Shown here: positions 27,834 through 38,094 of the stretch, piece after piece
Layout of the letters: each line of letters begins with the position of its first letter
Position numbering within the stretch: the first letter of the stretch is position 1
Assembly (NCBI GenBank): GCA_045837725.1
Contig: JBEWZL010000260.1
Location: 656,739-720,738, forward strand
DNA: 64,000 bases
Source: Vermamoeba vermiformis
Taxonomy: Eukaryota; Tubulinea; Echinamoebida
Direction: 5' to 3'
Notes under the pieces: generated by a model
The model's database searches: none
Told to the model about the DNA's origin: nothing
The model's input: only the letters and a program-made list of their open reading frames with translations
Program-made: the position numbers and the translations under genes

Positions 27834-29211
27834 TTACGATCGACCAGCAGTCTCCTTCGACAACGGACCAATAACGTTATCAATGAACTGCGGGAACAGC
27901 GCTCTGACAGTGCCCATAGTCTTCAATATTGCTTCGGTGTAGTGATCTCGCTTGCGTGCAGCGACGGCGTTGACAATGCCCGGTGCGAGATCTTCGGGGA
28001 GATGCAGCTTGATGTACGACTTGGAGTCATCGGCTTTAGTGGTAGAGCCACCCACGGCCAGCTCTGTCTTCATGCCTCCTGGACAGACCACAGTCACACT
28101 CACGCCGTATTGTTTTTCTTCAATTCGCAGCACGTCGAAGAATCCTAGAGTAGTGGTAAGTGTGTCAGTAACAACGAACCCTTTTTATTATATTTATTAT
28201 GAAAATAATCACGTACCGTTCAAGGCGTGTTTGGAGCTGACGTATGGTGCGAGATTGATCAAAGCGATCTTACCTATAAAAAGCATTAATAGAGTGGTTG
28301 ATAGGCAGTGTAAAAGAGAAACGTACCGGCCATGCTGGATGTGATACCATAAGAACCCTTTGAAGCACGCAAGTGAGGAATAGCGCACTTGACTAAGTAC
28401 ACAAACGACATGAAGTTGACGGCCATCACTTTCTCGAATGTTTCGGTCGGCAACAGTTCGATGGTGTTTGAAGGCTTGATGCCGTGGTTGATGTACAGGA
28501 TGTCTAACTTTCCAAATTTGGCAATGACCTCATCGATCGCTTGTCTGAAATAGATCAGAGTTAGAAAAGTAGGCCATTATTTTCAACAGTAATTATGGAG
28601 TTGGGGCTTACTGGCAAACTTCTTTTTTCGATAGATCTCCGACAATGGCGTGAATTCTATTTTCGCCGAATGATTCTTTAAATTCCTTTTCAGTTACGCG
28701 AAGTACTTGTTCGAGAACGTCAATCAAAATGACTCTGCAATTAATAAAAATTATTATCGATTCAGTAATTTTAGATCAGCGTTAGTAATTGGTTTAAAAT
28801 TCCGGTATTAATATTTGAGCACTTGAATTCAATAATTAAATATAATTTCGGTCGGAAATTGCTCCCGCATTTTTCCCGCTCGTAAAAACTTCGATCAACA
28901 ACTTAGAGTGAACCTACTTGGCTCCAGCTTTGCCGAACTCATTTGCAACTGCTTTTCCAAGACCACGAGCGGCGCCAGTGACGATGACGACGCGATCTAT
29001 TTAAAAATTTTAGTACAAGGATAATTGAAATTTTTTGAGTCGCTACGAATCGAATCAAATTGAATACTAATGGAGTCTCAATCCTATAGGAGGTCGTAAA
29101 TTTACCTGTTAAGCGTCTTTTTAATTCTTTCTGCGAGAGCGAGGTTGATCGGAACAACCAGAGCAAAGCTACACCGGCGCAAGCAGCGATGTAAGGGAGA
29201 TAAGCTTGCAT
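27834..29211 (-). CDS. Short-chain dehydrogenase/reductase B, membrane-anchored
   Basis: Start 29211: MQAYLPYIAACAGVALLWLF anchor. The nucleotide-binding exon near 28930-29000 reads VIVTGAARGLGKAVANEFG. A central exon holds KFGKLDILYINHGIKP, VNFMSFVYLVKCAIPHLRAS and GITSSMAG (catalytic Ser). The next exon holds APYVSSKHALNG with YxxxK, and the last VSVTVVCPGGMKTEL to LSKETAGRS. Same exon layout as SDR A and C, so all arose by tandem duplication. The last exon is the most diverged part, with an inserted Gly/Thr/Lys stretch. Function as for SDR A. Confidence 0.9.
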
Positions 29212-29371
29212 AGTAAATATAGTTCTCGTGTGGTATTGTTGAAGTAAACGAAGTAAACTGGTTAAAATTTAAAGTCTTATCGACAAAATAGGAGAAATAA
29301 TTTCGCTGCGTAACATCAGTTTTTCCGCTCTCGTAATTTTAGCTTCCTGTTGGGTGGAAATTGATTTTCAT

Positions 29372-30609
29372 TTACTGCGCCACTTGAGCGGACAAAGGAC
29401 CGAGCAAATTATCGATAGTTTGAGGGAACAAAGCTCGGATCAAGGCAGCGAAGCGCATGTACACGTCAGTGTAATGCTCTCTCTTACGCGCAGTAACGGC
29501 ATTAACTACACCGGGGGCAAGATCTTCCGGCAAGCAGTGTACTTTGTCGTTTTTCAGGGCGTTTGGTCCGAATCCGTCAGTCACAAGATCTGTTTTCATA
29601 GGTCCAGGGCACACAATGGTAATACTAACACCGTGTTGTTTTTCTTCGAGTCTCAGCACGTCGAAAAATCCTGCGTGGCATTCGGTGTCAAAAAAGCGAC
29701 ACGTGTCATGTGATGGTTTGAACTATTACTTACCGAGCAAGGCGTGTTTGGAGCAGCAATAATGAGCCAAATTCATTAAGGCAGTCTTGCCTATATTAAT
29801 GATATATTAGAGATGAGTTAGCAGTTCGTGATGCCAAGTCGTACCAGCCATGCTCGAAGTGAGACCAATCATGCCTTTTGAAGCACGGATGTGAGGCAGA
29901 GCAAGCTTGGCCAAGTAAACAAACGACATGAAATTAACATTGACGACCTTTTCAATGGACTCAATGCTGTTGTTGAAGACTGAACTGACTGGCATGATGC
30001 CGTGGTTGATGTAAAGCACATCCAACTTGCCGAACTTGGCTACCGTATCATCAATGACCTTTCTATTAATTGACGATAAGTAAATGCTAAAGATTAATTC
30101 TAAGAAGATTGTTTCATACCCGCAAAATTCTTTGTTGGACAGATCCCCGTTGATTGTCATCACCTTGTCAGCACCAACGGATTTTGCGATCTCGTCGGCT
30201 GAGGCACGCAAGGTATCCTCTCGCAAGTCAACCATAACAATTCTATAATTAAAGGAGGTTAAAAGATTTTTTTATCGGATCTATTCCGGATGTGCTTTCT
30301 TTTATCAAACAAGTTATGATTCGCATTGCACTTACTTGGCACCACTTAAAGCATACTGTTTAGCAACATATTTTCCCAAACCACGGGCTGAGCCAGTCAC
30401 AATCACGACACGATCTGAACGAATGAATCAAAAAAGAATTCCTTCGATTAACGTCCACGTTATTTTTCAACCTAGATATTGGTCGTATTATTATAATTAC
30501 CAGTTAAACGCTCTTGCAATTGCTTCGGTGTCAGATTTGTCTTCCTGGCTTTGAGAAGATACCAGCAGACCAAGACTCCAACTAAGGCGAAAATAATCGA
30601 TAAAATCAT
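29372..30609 (-). CDS. Short-chain dehydrogenase/reductase C, membrane-anchored
   Basis: Start 30609: MILSIIFALVGVLVCWYLLK anchor. Motifs: TGSARGLGKYVAKQ, IVMVDLREDTLRAS, VLYINHGIMPVSS, GLTSSMAG with the catalytic Ser, HYCCSKHALLG with YxxxK, and CPGPMKTDL. The last exon ends DNLLGPLSAQVAQ. About seven exons. The exon around 29840-29945 and its flanking intron are almost base-identical to those of SDR A, while other exons differ, which suggests gene conversion. It lies only about 200 bp from the last-exon fragment and about 160 bp from SDR B. Confidence 0.9.
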
Positions 30610-30813
30610 TTTTGCTGTGCTTGCGTGCCTTTGTTGATTTGATGGTCGATGGAATAAACAAAATCTGTTTCAGTTTTTTGGTCCCTTTCCGTTTGCCGCC
30701 AAAAATAGCAGTCATTCTGTGAGTCCAGAATGGAATAACAACAATCTAAACTAACTAATCATTTATAGCACAACTCTGATTCTTTAAAGAAAGAATGAAA
30801 CATTTACATGAAT

Positions 30814-31113
30814 CTATCTGCTGGTGTGGATCTGCTTGGTGCCTGATTTCTGCGCCGTCTGTGCCTTGACATTCTGGTTGTGCATTCTTTTCGAGATTGG
30901 TCCGAAGTAACGGTCCACTGTCTGCGGGAACAACGTGCGGAGCAGTCCCATCATGCGCAATGTGACGTCAGTATAGTGTTCGGGCACTCGCTTCAACACT
31001 GCGTTCACGATGCCGCGAGACAAGTCCTTTGGTTTGCTGAACTTGATCAGCTTGCTCTTCTTGCCTTCGTTCGGATCTTCTCCGAATCCATCGCGGATCA
31101 GTTCCGTGCACAT
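30814..31113 (-). pseudogene. Duplicated last-exon fragment of SDR E
   Basis: Begins mid-exon at MCTELIRDGFGEDPNEGKK and continues through LIKFSKPKDLSRGIV and LFPQTVDRYFGPISKRM to a stop at 30814. It is nearly identical to the matching part of the last exon of SDR E, but has no upstream exons, no splice acceptor and no active site. Its C-terminus (ISKRMHNQNVKAQTAQ...) looks like a normal SDR ending, whereas SDR E's own tail is abnormal. The pair therefore looks like a partial tandem duplication. Confidence 0.75.
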
Positions 31114-31138
31114 CGCAAAAAAAGATAGTTATGATTTT

Positions 31139-32435
31139 CTAGGAATCCCTAAAAGCCCCACGAATCCCACAAGGCGCGGGGGACCCGAAACACCCCAGGC
31201 CCGGAGGACAAGAGGGATAGATTGACAGTATTTTGAAGGGTCCAAAGTAGCGATCAATAGTCTGCGGGAACAATGCACGGAGCAAGCCCAACACACGCAG
31301 TGTGACATCAGTGTAGTGTTCAGGCACTCTCTTCAGTGCTGCGTTGACAATGCCGCGCGACAAGTCCTTTGGTTCACTGAATTTGATCAACTTGCTCTTC
31401 TTGCCCTCGTTCGGATCTTCACCGAATCCATCGCGGATCAGTTCAGTGCACATCGCACCAGGGCACAATATCGTCACACCTACACCGTGCTCTTTTTCTT
31501 CCATGCGCAGCGAGTCGTAAAATCCTATTGCAGGGTGTCATTAAGGTACGACACGTGTCATCAGGTGTCAACGTACCCATCAGTCCGTGCTTAGAACTGC
31601 AATAAGGGGCAAGATTTTCCATCGGTGTTTTGCCTAAAAGGAGATTAGTTTTCTTTAAGGCTATTAGAACTGAATGCAAGACTTACCAGCCATGCTCGAA
31701 GTGACTACAATGCTGCCTTTAGACTCGCGAATGAGTGGCAGTGCTAGTTTGGTCAACAACACGTGCGAGGTGAAGTTGACGGCGAGTACTTTGTCGATCA
31801 AACCAATGGGCGTGTCGTGAATAGAACCCGAGGGCATGATACCGTGATTGCTGAACAACAGGTCTAACTTGCCGAACTTGGCTTTGGTGTCGTCAATCAC
31901 TTGTCTACAGATAATGTCAATATATACTAGCGTTATTGATTTGAATTGTTTTGCTTACTGTCTGGCCTCGGGTTTGGTCAAGTCGCCTTCGATAGTCAAA
32001 AACTTGGCCTTTGGAAATTTGGTCTTGATTTCTGTTTCTGTTTTCGCGAGCTCGTCTTTAAGAACATCGACGAATACGACACTGATTGAGCGTCAGTCCT
32101 GCTAATGATTGTTGGCTGCATGTCGGAATACTTACCGTGCACCGTATTGTAGCAAGGACTCAGCGATGGCTCTTCCAAGACCTCTTGCTGATCCAGTGAC
32201 TATGGCTACTTTGTCTGCAGGATTTATATTTATATCAGAAAAAAAGACTCGAAAAGAATTGCGGATGTGACTTACTGTTCAACTTGTCTTGCATTTGCTT
32301 GTCGGAGAGTGGCCTAGACGCGATGTAATTGTATGTGAGAGCGCACGCGATGGCCGCTAGTGTTAAAGCGAAGAACGATGCGTTCAAGTAGATGCGATAC
32401 AGCACCGTGAACAGCCATCGCAAAAGTTCTGGCAT
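31139..32435 (-). CDS. Short-chain dehydrogenase/reductase E, with replaced C-terminus
   Basis: Start 32435: MPELLRWLFTVLYRIYLNAS then FFALTLAAIACALTYNYIA, a longer anchor than its paralogues. Motifs: TGSARGLGRAIAESL, VVFVDVLKDEL, LLFSNHGIMPSG, VVTSSMAG (Ser), PYCSSKHGLMG (YxxxK), LCPGAMCTELI. The last exon matches the fragment at 30814-31113 up to DRYFGPF. It then runs into KILSIYPSCPPGLGCFGSPA PCGIRGAF, encoded by a GC-rich stretch unlike anything in the paralogues, before stopping at 31139. The enzyme core is intact, so it may still be active with a foreign tail. It is the most diverged of the four SDRs. Confidence 0.85.
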
Positions 32436-32621
32436 TTTGTGAGGTATGGTATTGTATTGATGAAAATTACAATAATGAAGTATAGAAGTACTCGCCTATT
32501 TATGCCGTTCTGAATTCTTGCAGAATAGAGCATTCGTTCCGATCCGAATGGACTAAAATGGGTGCAGAAGGAGAATAGAATTATTTACCGTTTTTCTAAC
32601 GAAATATTCGGCGTAACAATA

Positions 32622-33700
32622 TTAGAACTTGTCCTTCAATTCTCTGACCTTGCCCATCACTTCAACAGCAGTCGCATCCGGCATTTTCAGATGTGCTCGC
32701 AGTTCAGAGCTGTTGACGCGCATGAAGGGGTTATATTGCAGCTCTTGGCCAATAGTACTCGGCACTGTTGACTTGCCCTGGCGGCGTTGTTCTTCAGCCC
32801 AACTCAATTTATCCTGTCAGATCCGGCATGTTAGCACCAATATTTCTTTTATCATATAATAATGTGACACGTACTTTAATGTGTTGATTATTAGACTCGA
32901 GGGTGTGAGCAAATTGCAAGTTCTTGACGGTGTATTCGTGACCACAGTAGATTTCAGTGGTGAGTGGAAGTGACGCGATCACACCGAGCAGTGCTTCGTG
33001 CATTTGTTGCGCCGTGCCTTCGAAGAATCGACCACAACCAGCTAATACATATAAGCATTAGTATCATATAGAACCCTCTTATATGATGAGGTAAGTTGTC
33101 ACAAGCGTCGCACCAATGAACAACGTGTCACCAGTGAATACAGCCGTGTTCGAGGCATTGAGCTTGTCCTCGACGTAATAGAGCATGTGGCCGCTAGTGT
33201 GGCACGGAGTAAACAAGCACGTGATTGTCACGTGATCTCCCAGCGAGATTTTATCGCCGTGTTTGACTTCGCGAGTAATTGCTTCGATACGGCTATCACC
33301 TGATTGGCCATATTAATATTTTAGGGATTGATAGTATTAGATATATTTAATACCTCCAATGACCTCTAGGCCTAGTTTAGTGGAAATTTCTTTGTTTCCA
33401 CCAGCGTGATCCCAATGGTGGTGCGTAGTCAGCACGCCTTTTAATTTAACACCGTTGCTTTCAGCGGCAGATATTACCTGTATTATAATGTTAATACCGA
33501 GCGGGGCGAATATTATTGCTTGCCTTGGCAGGTTCAGCAGGATCCACCGCGAAAGCTTCTCCAGTCTTAGTGTCGCACAACAAGTAACTGTAGTTATCCG
33601 ACAATACGGGTACTTGGATTATATTATAATTTTCTATTTAATTAAATTGATTATAAGCTATCTTCGTTTATTCAGAAATTATGGACTTACTTGCGGACAT
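32622..33700 (-). CDS. Glyoxalase II (hydroxyacylglutathione hydrolase)
   Basis: Six exons. The chosen start at 33700 (MSA, then [20 protein letters not shown]) gives the classical N-terminus. The metallo-beta-lactamase motif [10 protein letters not shown] carries the binuclear metal ligands. [10 protein letters not shown] and FTGDTLFIG follow, then [17 protein letters not shown] and [14 protein letters not shown], the last diagnostic for glyoxalase II. The C-terminal substrate-binding helices include [19 protein letters not shown]. The intron after AEPAK seems to use a GC donor (AAG|GCAAGC). Upstream, an open stretch near 33750-33870 could be a 5' exon with a targeting peptide, but its phase did not fit. 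The reaction is S-lactoylglutathione to lactate plus glutathione, in methylglyoxal detoxification. Confidence 0.93.
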
Positions 33701-34049
33701 TCTGGAATAAAATAGACCAACTAGCCACAAAAATTTTAATAAATTGTTCATTATATTTACGTACAACTCTACCACCACCACCTTTGGGTTTGAAAAGTTT
33801 GCTGGATCGAAAAACTGATGTGGACGGAAGTTTGGTGGCAATAAATCTGAACACTCAGACGATGTCAATATCTGCGAGAGTCAATTATTATGTTATTGAT
33901 TGTGCTCTTACTTGACCGAAATTGTTCGTTTGGTTTTGGTTCCGATCATTTTTTGATTTATCCTTTTACCGCGCAAGCACGCAGCACAAAAGAATGAAGT
34001 AGTTATATTTTCTTTGTATTATAGGACTTTATATATTAGAATAGAATAG
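33701..34049. other. Divergent intergenic region
   Basis: Lies between glyoxalase II and TruA; may hold a 5' exon of glyoxalase II (open minus-strand stretch reading SSECSDLLPPNFRPHQFF). Confidence 0.4.
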
Positions 34050-35845
34050 ATGCAACGATATAAATTGATTCTGCAGTACTGCGGCACGTCGTACATTGGC
34101 TGGCAGAAACAAGGCAAAGAGACGAAGCACAAACGAAGCATTCAGTCGACATTAGAGGTACGCAATAAGAGTTTCGTGCGCTAATAGTAATATTCAGATT
34201 TATTGCAGTAGTAAATTTTAAAAATTAAATTTTAAAAATTGGCGGATCCCGTTCAGACCCGATCTTAAAATTAACTTGGTGCCCGATATCAATCACTGAT
34301 ATAACATCGATTTTTATTAATTATCGCGATGCATTTCTATGATATTTTAACCGCGTGAGTTCACCGATCTGATGTGCATCATTCATGAAAACAGAAAGCA
34401 GTGCACGATTTCGTCAAAACGCCGACACACGTGCACATATGTGGTCGAACAGATGCGGGTAAGGTAAAAGCCACGAGTTTTCTTCGAGCCTCCCTGTATT
34501 TTTACTCGTAACTAATTCGCTCTTGTTTCATGACCAGGTGTGCATGCCATAGCCAATGCCGCGCACATTGACATCAATAGACTGCATCGGAAGACCGGCA
34601 ATGAAGTAAGTGTACCTATTATACTTCAATAATATAATTACGGAGTGCAGTGCAAACGATGATTTTAGCACCCTCACGCGGATCCAAAAAACAACAATAA
34701 TTTCATCGCCTTATTGAACTAATAGTGCGTTATTATATAGCGCGAGCCATACTCAGCGATGCAAGTTAAAAATGCGATCAATCATCACTTGAAAGCGATG
34801 GACGTCAACGACATTTACGTCAATCACGTCGAACTCGTGGATCAAGTACGTCTGACTGTTAGCTGAATAATATTAGTGCCTATACTTATAACACAACCAA
34901 TTTAGGATTTTCATGCACGATTCTCCGCGCTAGAGCGCACTTACGTGTACAAAACAGCGCTGTGTCGCGACAGCACTGGCGCAGTATTTGATTGGGACAA
35001 ACGATGGTACATTAGGAGGCATATTGATTTGGAGAAAGTAAAGGTATGCTAGTGTAATCATATACTATAATATTTATGAGTCTATATATTATCATTGGGG
35101 TTAATACTAATGATAGGAAGCATGTAAATTTTTCGAAGGCGAACACGACTTTACAACGATGAAGCCAGCTACAGAACAGGTACGAATATGCTTATACATG
35201 TATGATATATGAGTGTTGATGATACTAATGCTGGATCTGCTCGTTGTTTTATAGTCACCAGTAGTCGTCAGAACAATAAGGAGTTTTCATTTTGAGCTTG
35301 AAAAGCCGACTATATCAGCAGGATATCACGAGCCTATTTACGCTAATTTCTATATTCGCGCTAAGGCCTTCATGCAGCATCAGGTAACGGCTGTATAACT
35401 AACTTGGATCTCGCGCGACCGATAAATCAACGCAAAGCTAATTATATCAATATTAGGTTCGCAAGATTATGGGCTCTGTTATGCTAGTGGGAACCGGAGA
35501 TATTACAGGTATGTCTGATTACGAGATGAATCAAGATCGGTACACATCCAATCAAACAAATCGGAGTAGAATTATTGAAGGCGTTACGCATTAATAACGA
35601 TCATATGACTATTTAATAATATGTGGAAGATATCATCAGACGATTAAATAATCTACGTGGCGAGATATGATCAAAATTTCTAATCCGTGGTAGTGGATGA
35701 GCTGAGACGGAGAATGGAGGCGAAAGACACTAGCTTAGCTCCAAAGATGGCCCCTCCTAATGGTCTTTATTTCTTGCACGTACGTTATCCCGAAACGACA
35801 GAACGAAATCCGGAATCTGGTATTAAAATTCCTTATCATCTATAA
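34050..35845 (+). CDS. tRNA pseudouridine synthase TruA/Pus-like
   Basis: About nine exons. Start MQRYKLILQYCGTSYIGWQK matches the TruA strand. CGRTDAGVHAIANAAHIDI, spread over two exons, contains the catalytic Asp. DFHARFSALERTYVYKTALC is the second landmark, and FYIRAKAFMQHQVRKIMGSV is the TruA C-terminal helix region. The last exon has LAPKMAPPNGLYFLHVRYP, the expected TruA ending. The enzyme isomerises uridines at positions 38-40 of tRNA anticodon stems (cytosol, nucleus or mitochondria). The length fits the bacterial or mitochondrial size class rather than the long PUS1/PUS3 forms. The intron near 35.51-35.69 kb is the longest (about 180 bp). Confidence 0.92.
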
Positions 35846-36083
35846 AGCGGTGATTTAACGTACGTTACGTCATTAATACGGTGATTATTATTTATAATAC
35901 TATGCTCGCAATTGGCACCTATTATTTGTTGTCGAAACCGACTTTTTTTTGATCGAGCTATTGCTTTTTCGATTTCTCCGCAGGTTGATTATGATTTATT
36001 AAAAATAATACGTAAATTACATGGGTGTGATGCTGAATACAGCACCACGAATTTTTACACTAACACCGATATTTGTTTTATGA

Positions 36084-36296
36084 TCATCGGGTAGATTCAT
36101 CATCTCGGCTTGAAGAGTAGTTACCATTCATAAACGGACCCTTCCACAAGCCAAACTCAGATGGAGAGAATTGAAGCTCATGATCGGCACTTAACTGGGT
36201 GCTGCCAGGTCTGCCCCGAGAGTACCACGGATGTTGATCAGATTGATCCAATTTCTTCGGAGAAATTTGAATGGGCTGTGTCGCTGTAGCTTCCAT
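36084..36296 (-). CDS. Small conserved-looking protein, unknown
   Basis: A 70-residue single exon starting MEATATQPIQISPKKLDQSD. It has HPWYSRGRPGSTQLSADHEL and PSEFGLWKGPFMNGNYSS; aromatic and Gly/Pro-rich, soluble, with no membrane segment. The composition is protein-like and the start context is good, but no family is recognised. Lies tail to tail with TruA. Confidence 0.4.
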   Translation of the reverse strand: MEATATQPIQISPKKLDQSDQHPWYSRGRPGSTQLSADHELQFSPSEFGLWKGPFMNGNYSSSRDDESTR

Positions 36297-36763
36297 GTTC
36301 AAATCAATACTCGAATCGTTGTGTCAATAACTTATTAACAACTGTGTTCCTCTCGCAAGCGTGTTTGTAGATTTAACAAATTTTTCTGACACCACGCGAG
36401 AAATAATTTCGAGACCACGTGGCCAATTAATTAAAGATAACTCAGTAAGTATACCTATACCTACTTCTGAAAGTTAGACAGCTAAATGCAAGATCGGCCG
36501 AGACAGCTCTGATCGCTCACGTGCGGTTTACTGTGCGACCCCTTTGTATACCGGCCCTCCCGACTTAATATATATAGTCGTGTAACTGAATTAAATGTTA
36601 ATATTTGGTCCGGTGATGATAAGGTGTGATAGAAGTACAACAATTTTTTTTGTTTTCAACTGACATCCAGGCAACTAGAAACCACAACTGCCTAGTTTTA
36701 CCTTGGCCTTGTTTATTTTGATATTGTATATTGTATTTAATACCCTTCTTAAATGTTAAGGTG
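36297..36763. other. Divergent intergenic region
   Basis: Promoter space for the small protein and the ankyrin gene. A TATA-like TTAATATATATAG occurs at about 36565-36577. Nothing else recognised. Confidence 0.4.
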
Positions 36764-37714
36764 ATGGTGAGTGCTCAGGAAAGATTTTCGGGATATTTGA
36801 TAATTATTGAATACTAATGACATAATTGAGCCAAATATTTAGAAAATAATTAATTTAATTGCCCGGACTAATACGCTGTTACTGCACAGGAGAATAATAA
36901 CGAACAAACCACAGCAAGTAATATACTTTTGGGACGTGGTCGTGACGTGTTTGTACTGCATTTGCTGCCTCTAACAGCCTTAGACTGGTTATACGTATCA
37001 AAGGACTACCATGAACTCGCATTCAATAATTTATTGCGCGATCCAAGAGTCATACAATTGATCAACGAATCTAGACCTTTGTCCAAGGCCGTAGCGCTCA
37101 ATAATGCACGAGCAGTAACACTATTATTGACACATCCTAATGTCAATCCAAATGAAGCATTCAGCAAGCCATTAATTGCGGCGATCGAAAACGGATTTGA
37201 ATATGGATTTTGTTATGACACGCGAACGAAGATTAGTTATTATTTCTTAGATCTATGTATCTGTAGAAAGAGATTGAATATTGCAAGGTTGTTATTAAAG
37301 CGCGGCATCAAGTTTGAAGACGAGATCAATTTTAATCGCATGCTAGCAAAGGCTTGCGAGAACTATATTCCCGAATTAGTCGCAGAATTATTAGAAGTAT
37401 ACGAAGATAAAAGTAAAATCAATATTAATCAGGCACTAGAAATTTCAGCAATTTGTAGGCACGAAGATCTTGTCAAAATTCTGTTAGATCATCGACCAAC
37501 GAACAACAGATTATCAGCGAAAATATTATTAAGCATGGCTAACTATAGAGTATTCGATTGCGCACAATTATTGTGCGATCAAGCGGAGTTTATAGACATA
37601 GACGAGAGAGCTTTCAAAGAGCTCATTACGCGCACGACACACGCCAAGAGAACTGACATTGTTCAGCTTATTAACGACAAAATTGCACCTTTTGTAACCA
37701 AATCTGTTGATTAG
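36764..37714 (+). CDS. Ankyrin-repeat protein
   Basis: The first coding exon is only the ATG (36764-36766), directly followed by a GTGAGT donor. The acceptor CACAG at about 36890 opens ENNNEQTTASNILLGRGRDV, giving about 275 residues in one large exon. The body is helical with degenerate ankyrin units: AVALNNARAVTLLLTHPNVN, ACENYIPELVAELLEVYEDK, AICRHEDLVKILLDHRPTNN, LSMANYRVFDCAQLLCDQAE and ending TDIVQLINDKIAPFV. The opening FVLHLLPLTALDWLYVSKDY resembles an F-box-like N-terminus (LPxxxLxxLxxVSK), as in amoebal F-box/ankyrin families; this is inferred. Probably a protein-interaction or ubiquitin-ligase adaptor. Confidence 0.7.
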
Positions 37715-37748
37715 CGGAGATAAACTCGAGCTAATTCTGATTAATTTA

Positions 37749-37970
37749 CTACTCTAGATAAATTGTGCTAGCAATACATTTGTCAATTTCGCAGCCCACT
37801 CCGGCACGTGGATCACAATCGCGCAATGTTGCGCGGTTCTTTGATCCGTGCCGTGCTCCTTGGCACCGTGTCGCCACTGTAACTGGGCATCGATTCACAC
37901 CAGCACCTGTTGTCCAGCGCTTGCTGCGCGTGCAATAAATCTTATCGCAATCGGAGCAGTACTGCGACAT
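37749..37970 (-). CDS. Possible small Cys-rich protein
   Basis: A 73-residue frame, MSQYCSDCDKIYCTRSKRWT to DKCIASTIYLE, with ten Cys in C-x2-C and C-x4-C-like spacing. No signal peptide or known fold. Upstream exons are possible, since the region 5' of it contains a TTTACATAG acceptor. Low support. Confidence 0.3.
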   Translation of the reverse strand: MSQYCSDCDKIYCTRSKRWTTGAGVNRCPVTVATRCQGARHGSKNRATLRDCDPRAGVGCEIDKCIASTIYLE

Positions 37971-38094
37971 ACAAATTTTCCTTTCCACTTTGACCTATGT
38001 AAACCCGAGTTTAAAGTGAAATCTTATCAAATATTGAATGCTGTCGTACAAGATGACCAGTAACAACGCTCATTTATTCAGTTAATCCAAAGTG

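Noticed and set aside
33750-33950. N-terminal targeting exon of glyoxalase II
   Set aside because: The ATG exon reading MIGTKTKRTISVK is out of phase with the following open exon, so only the downstream start is called.
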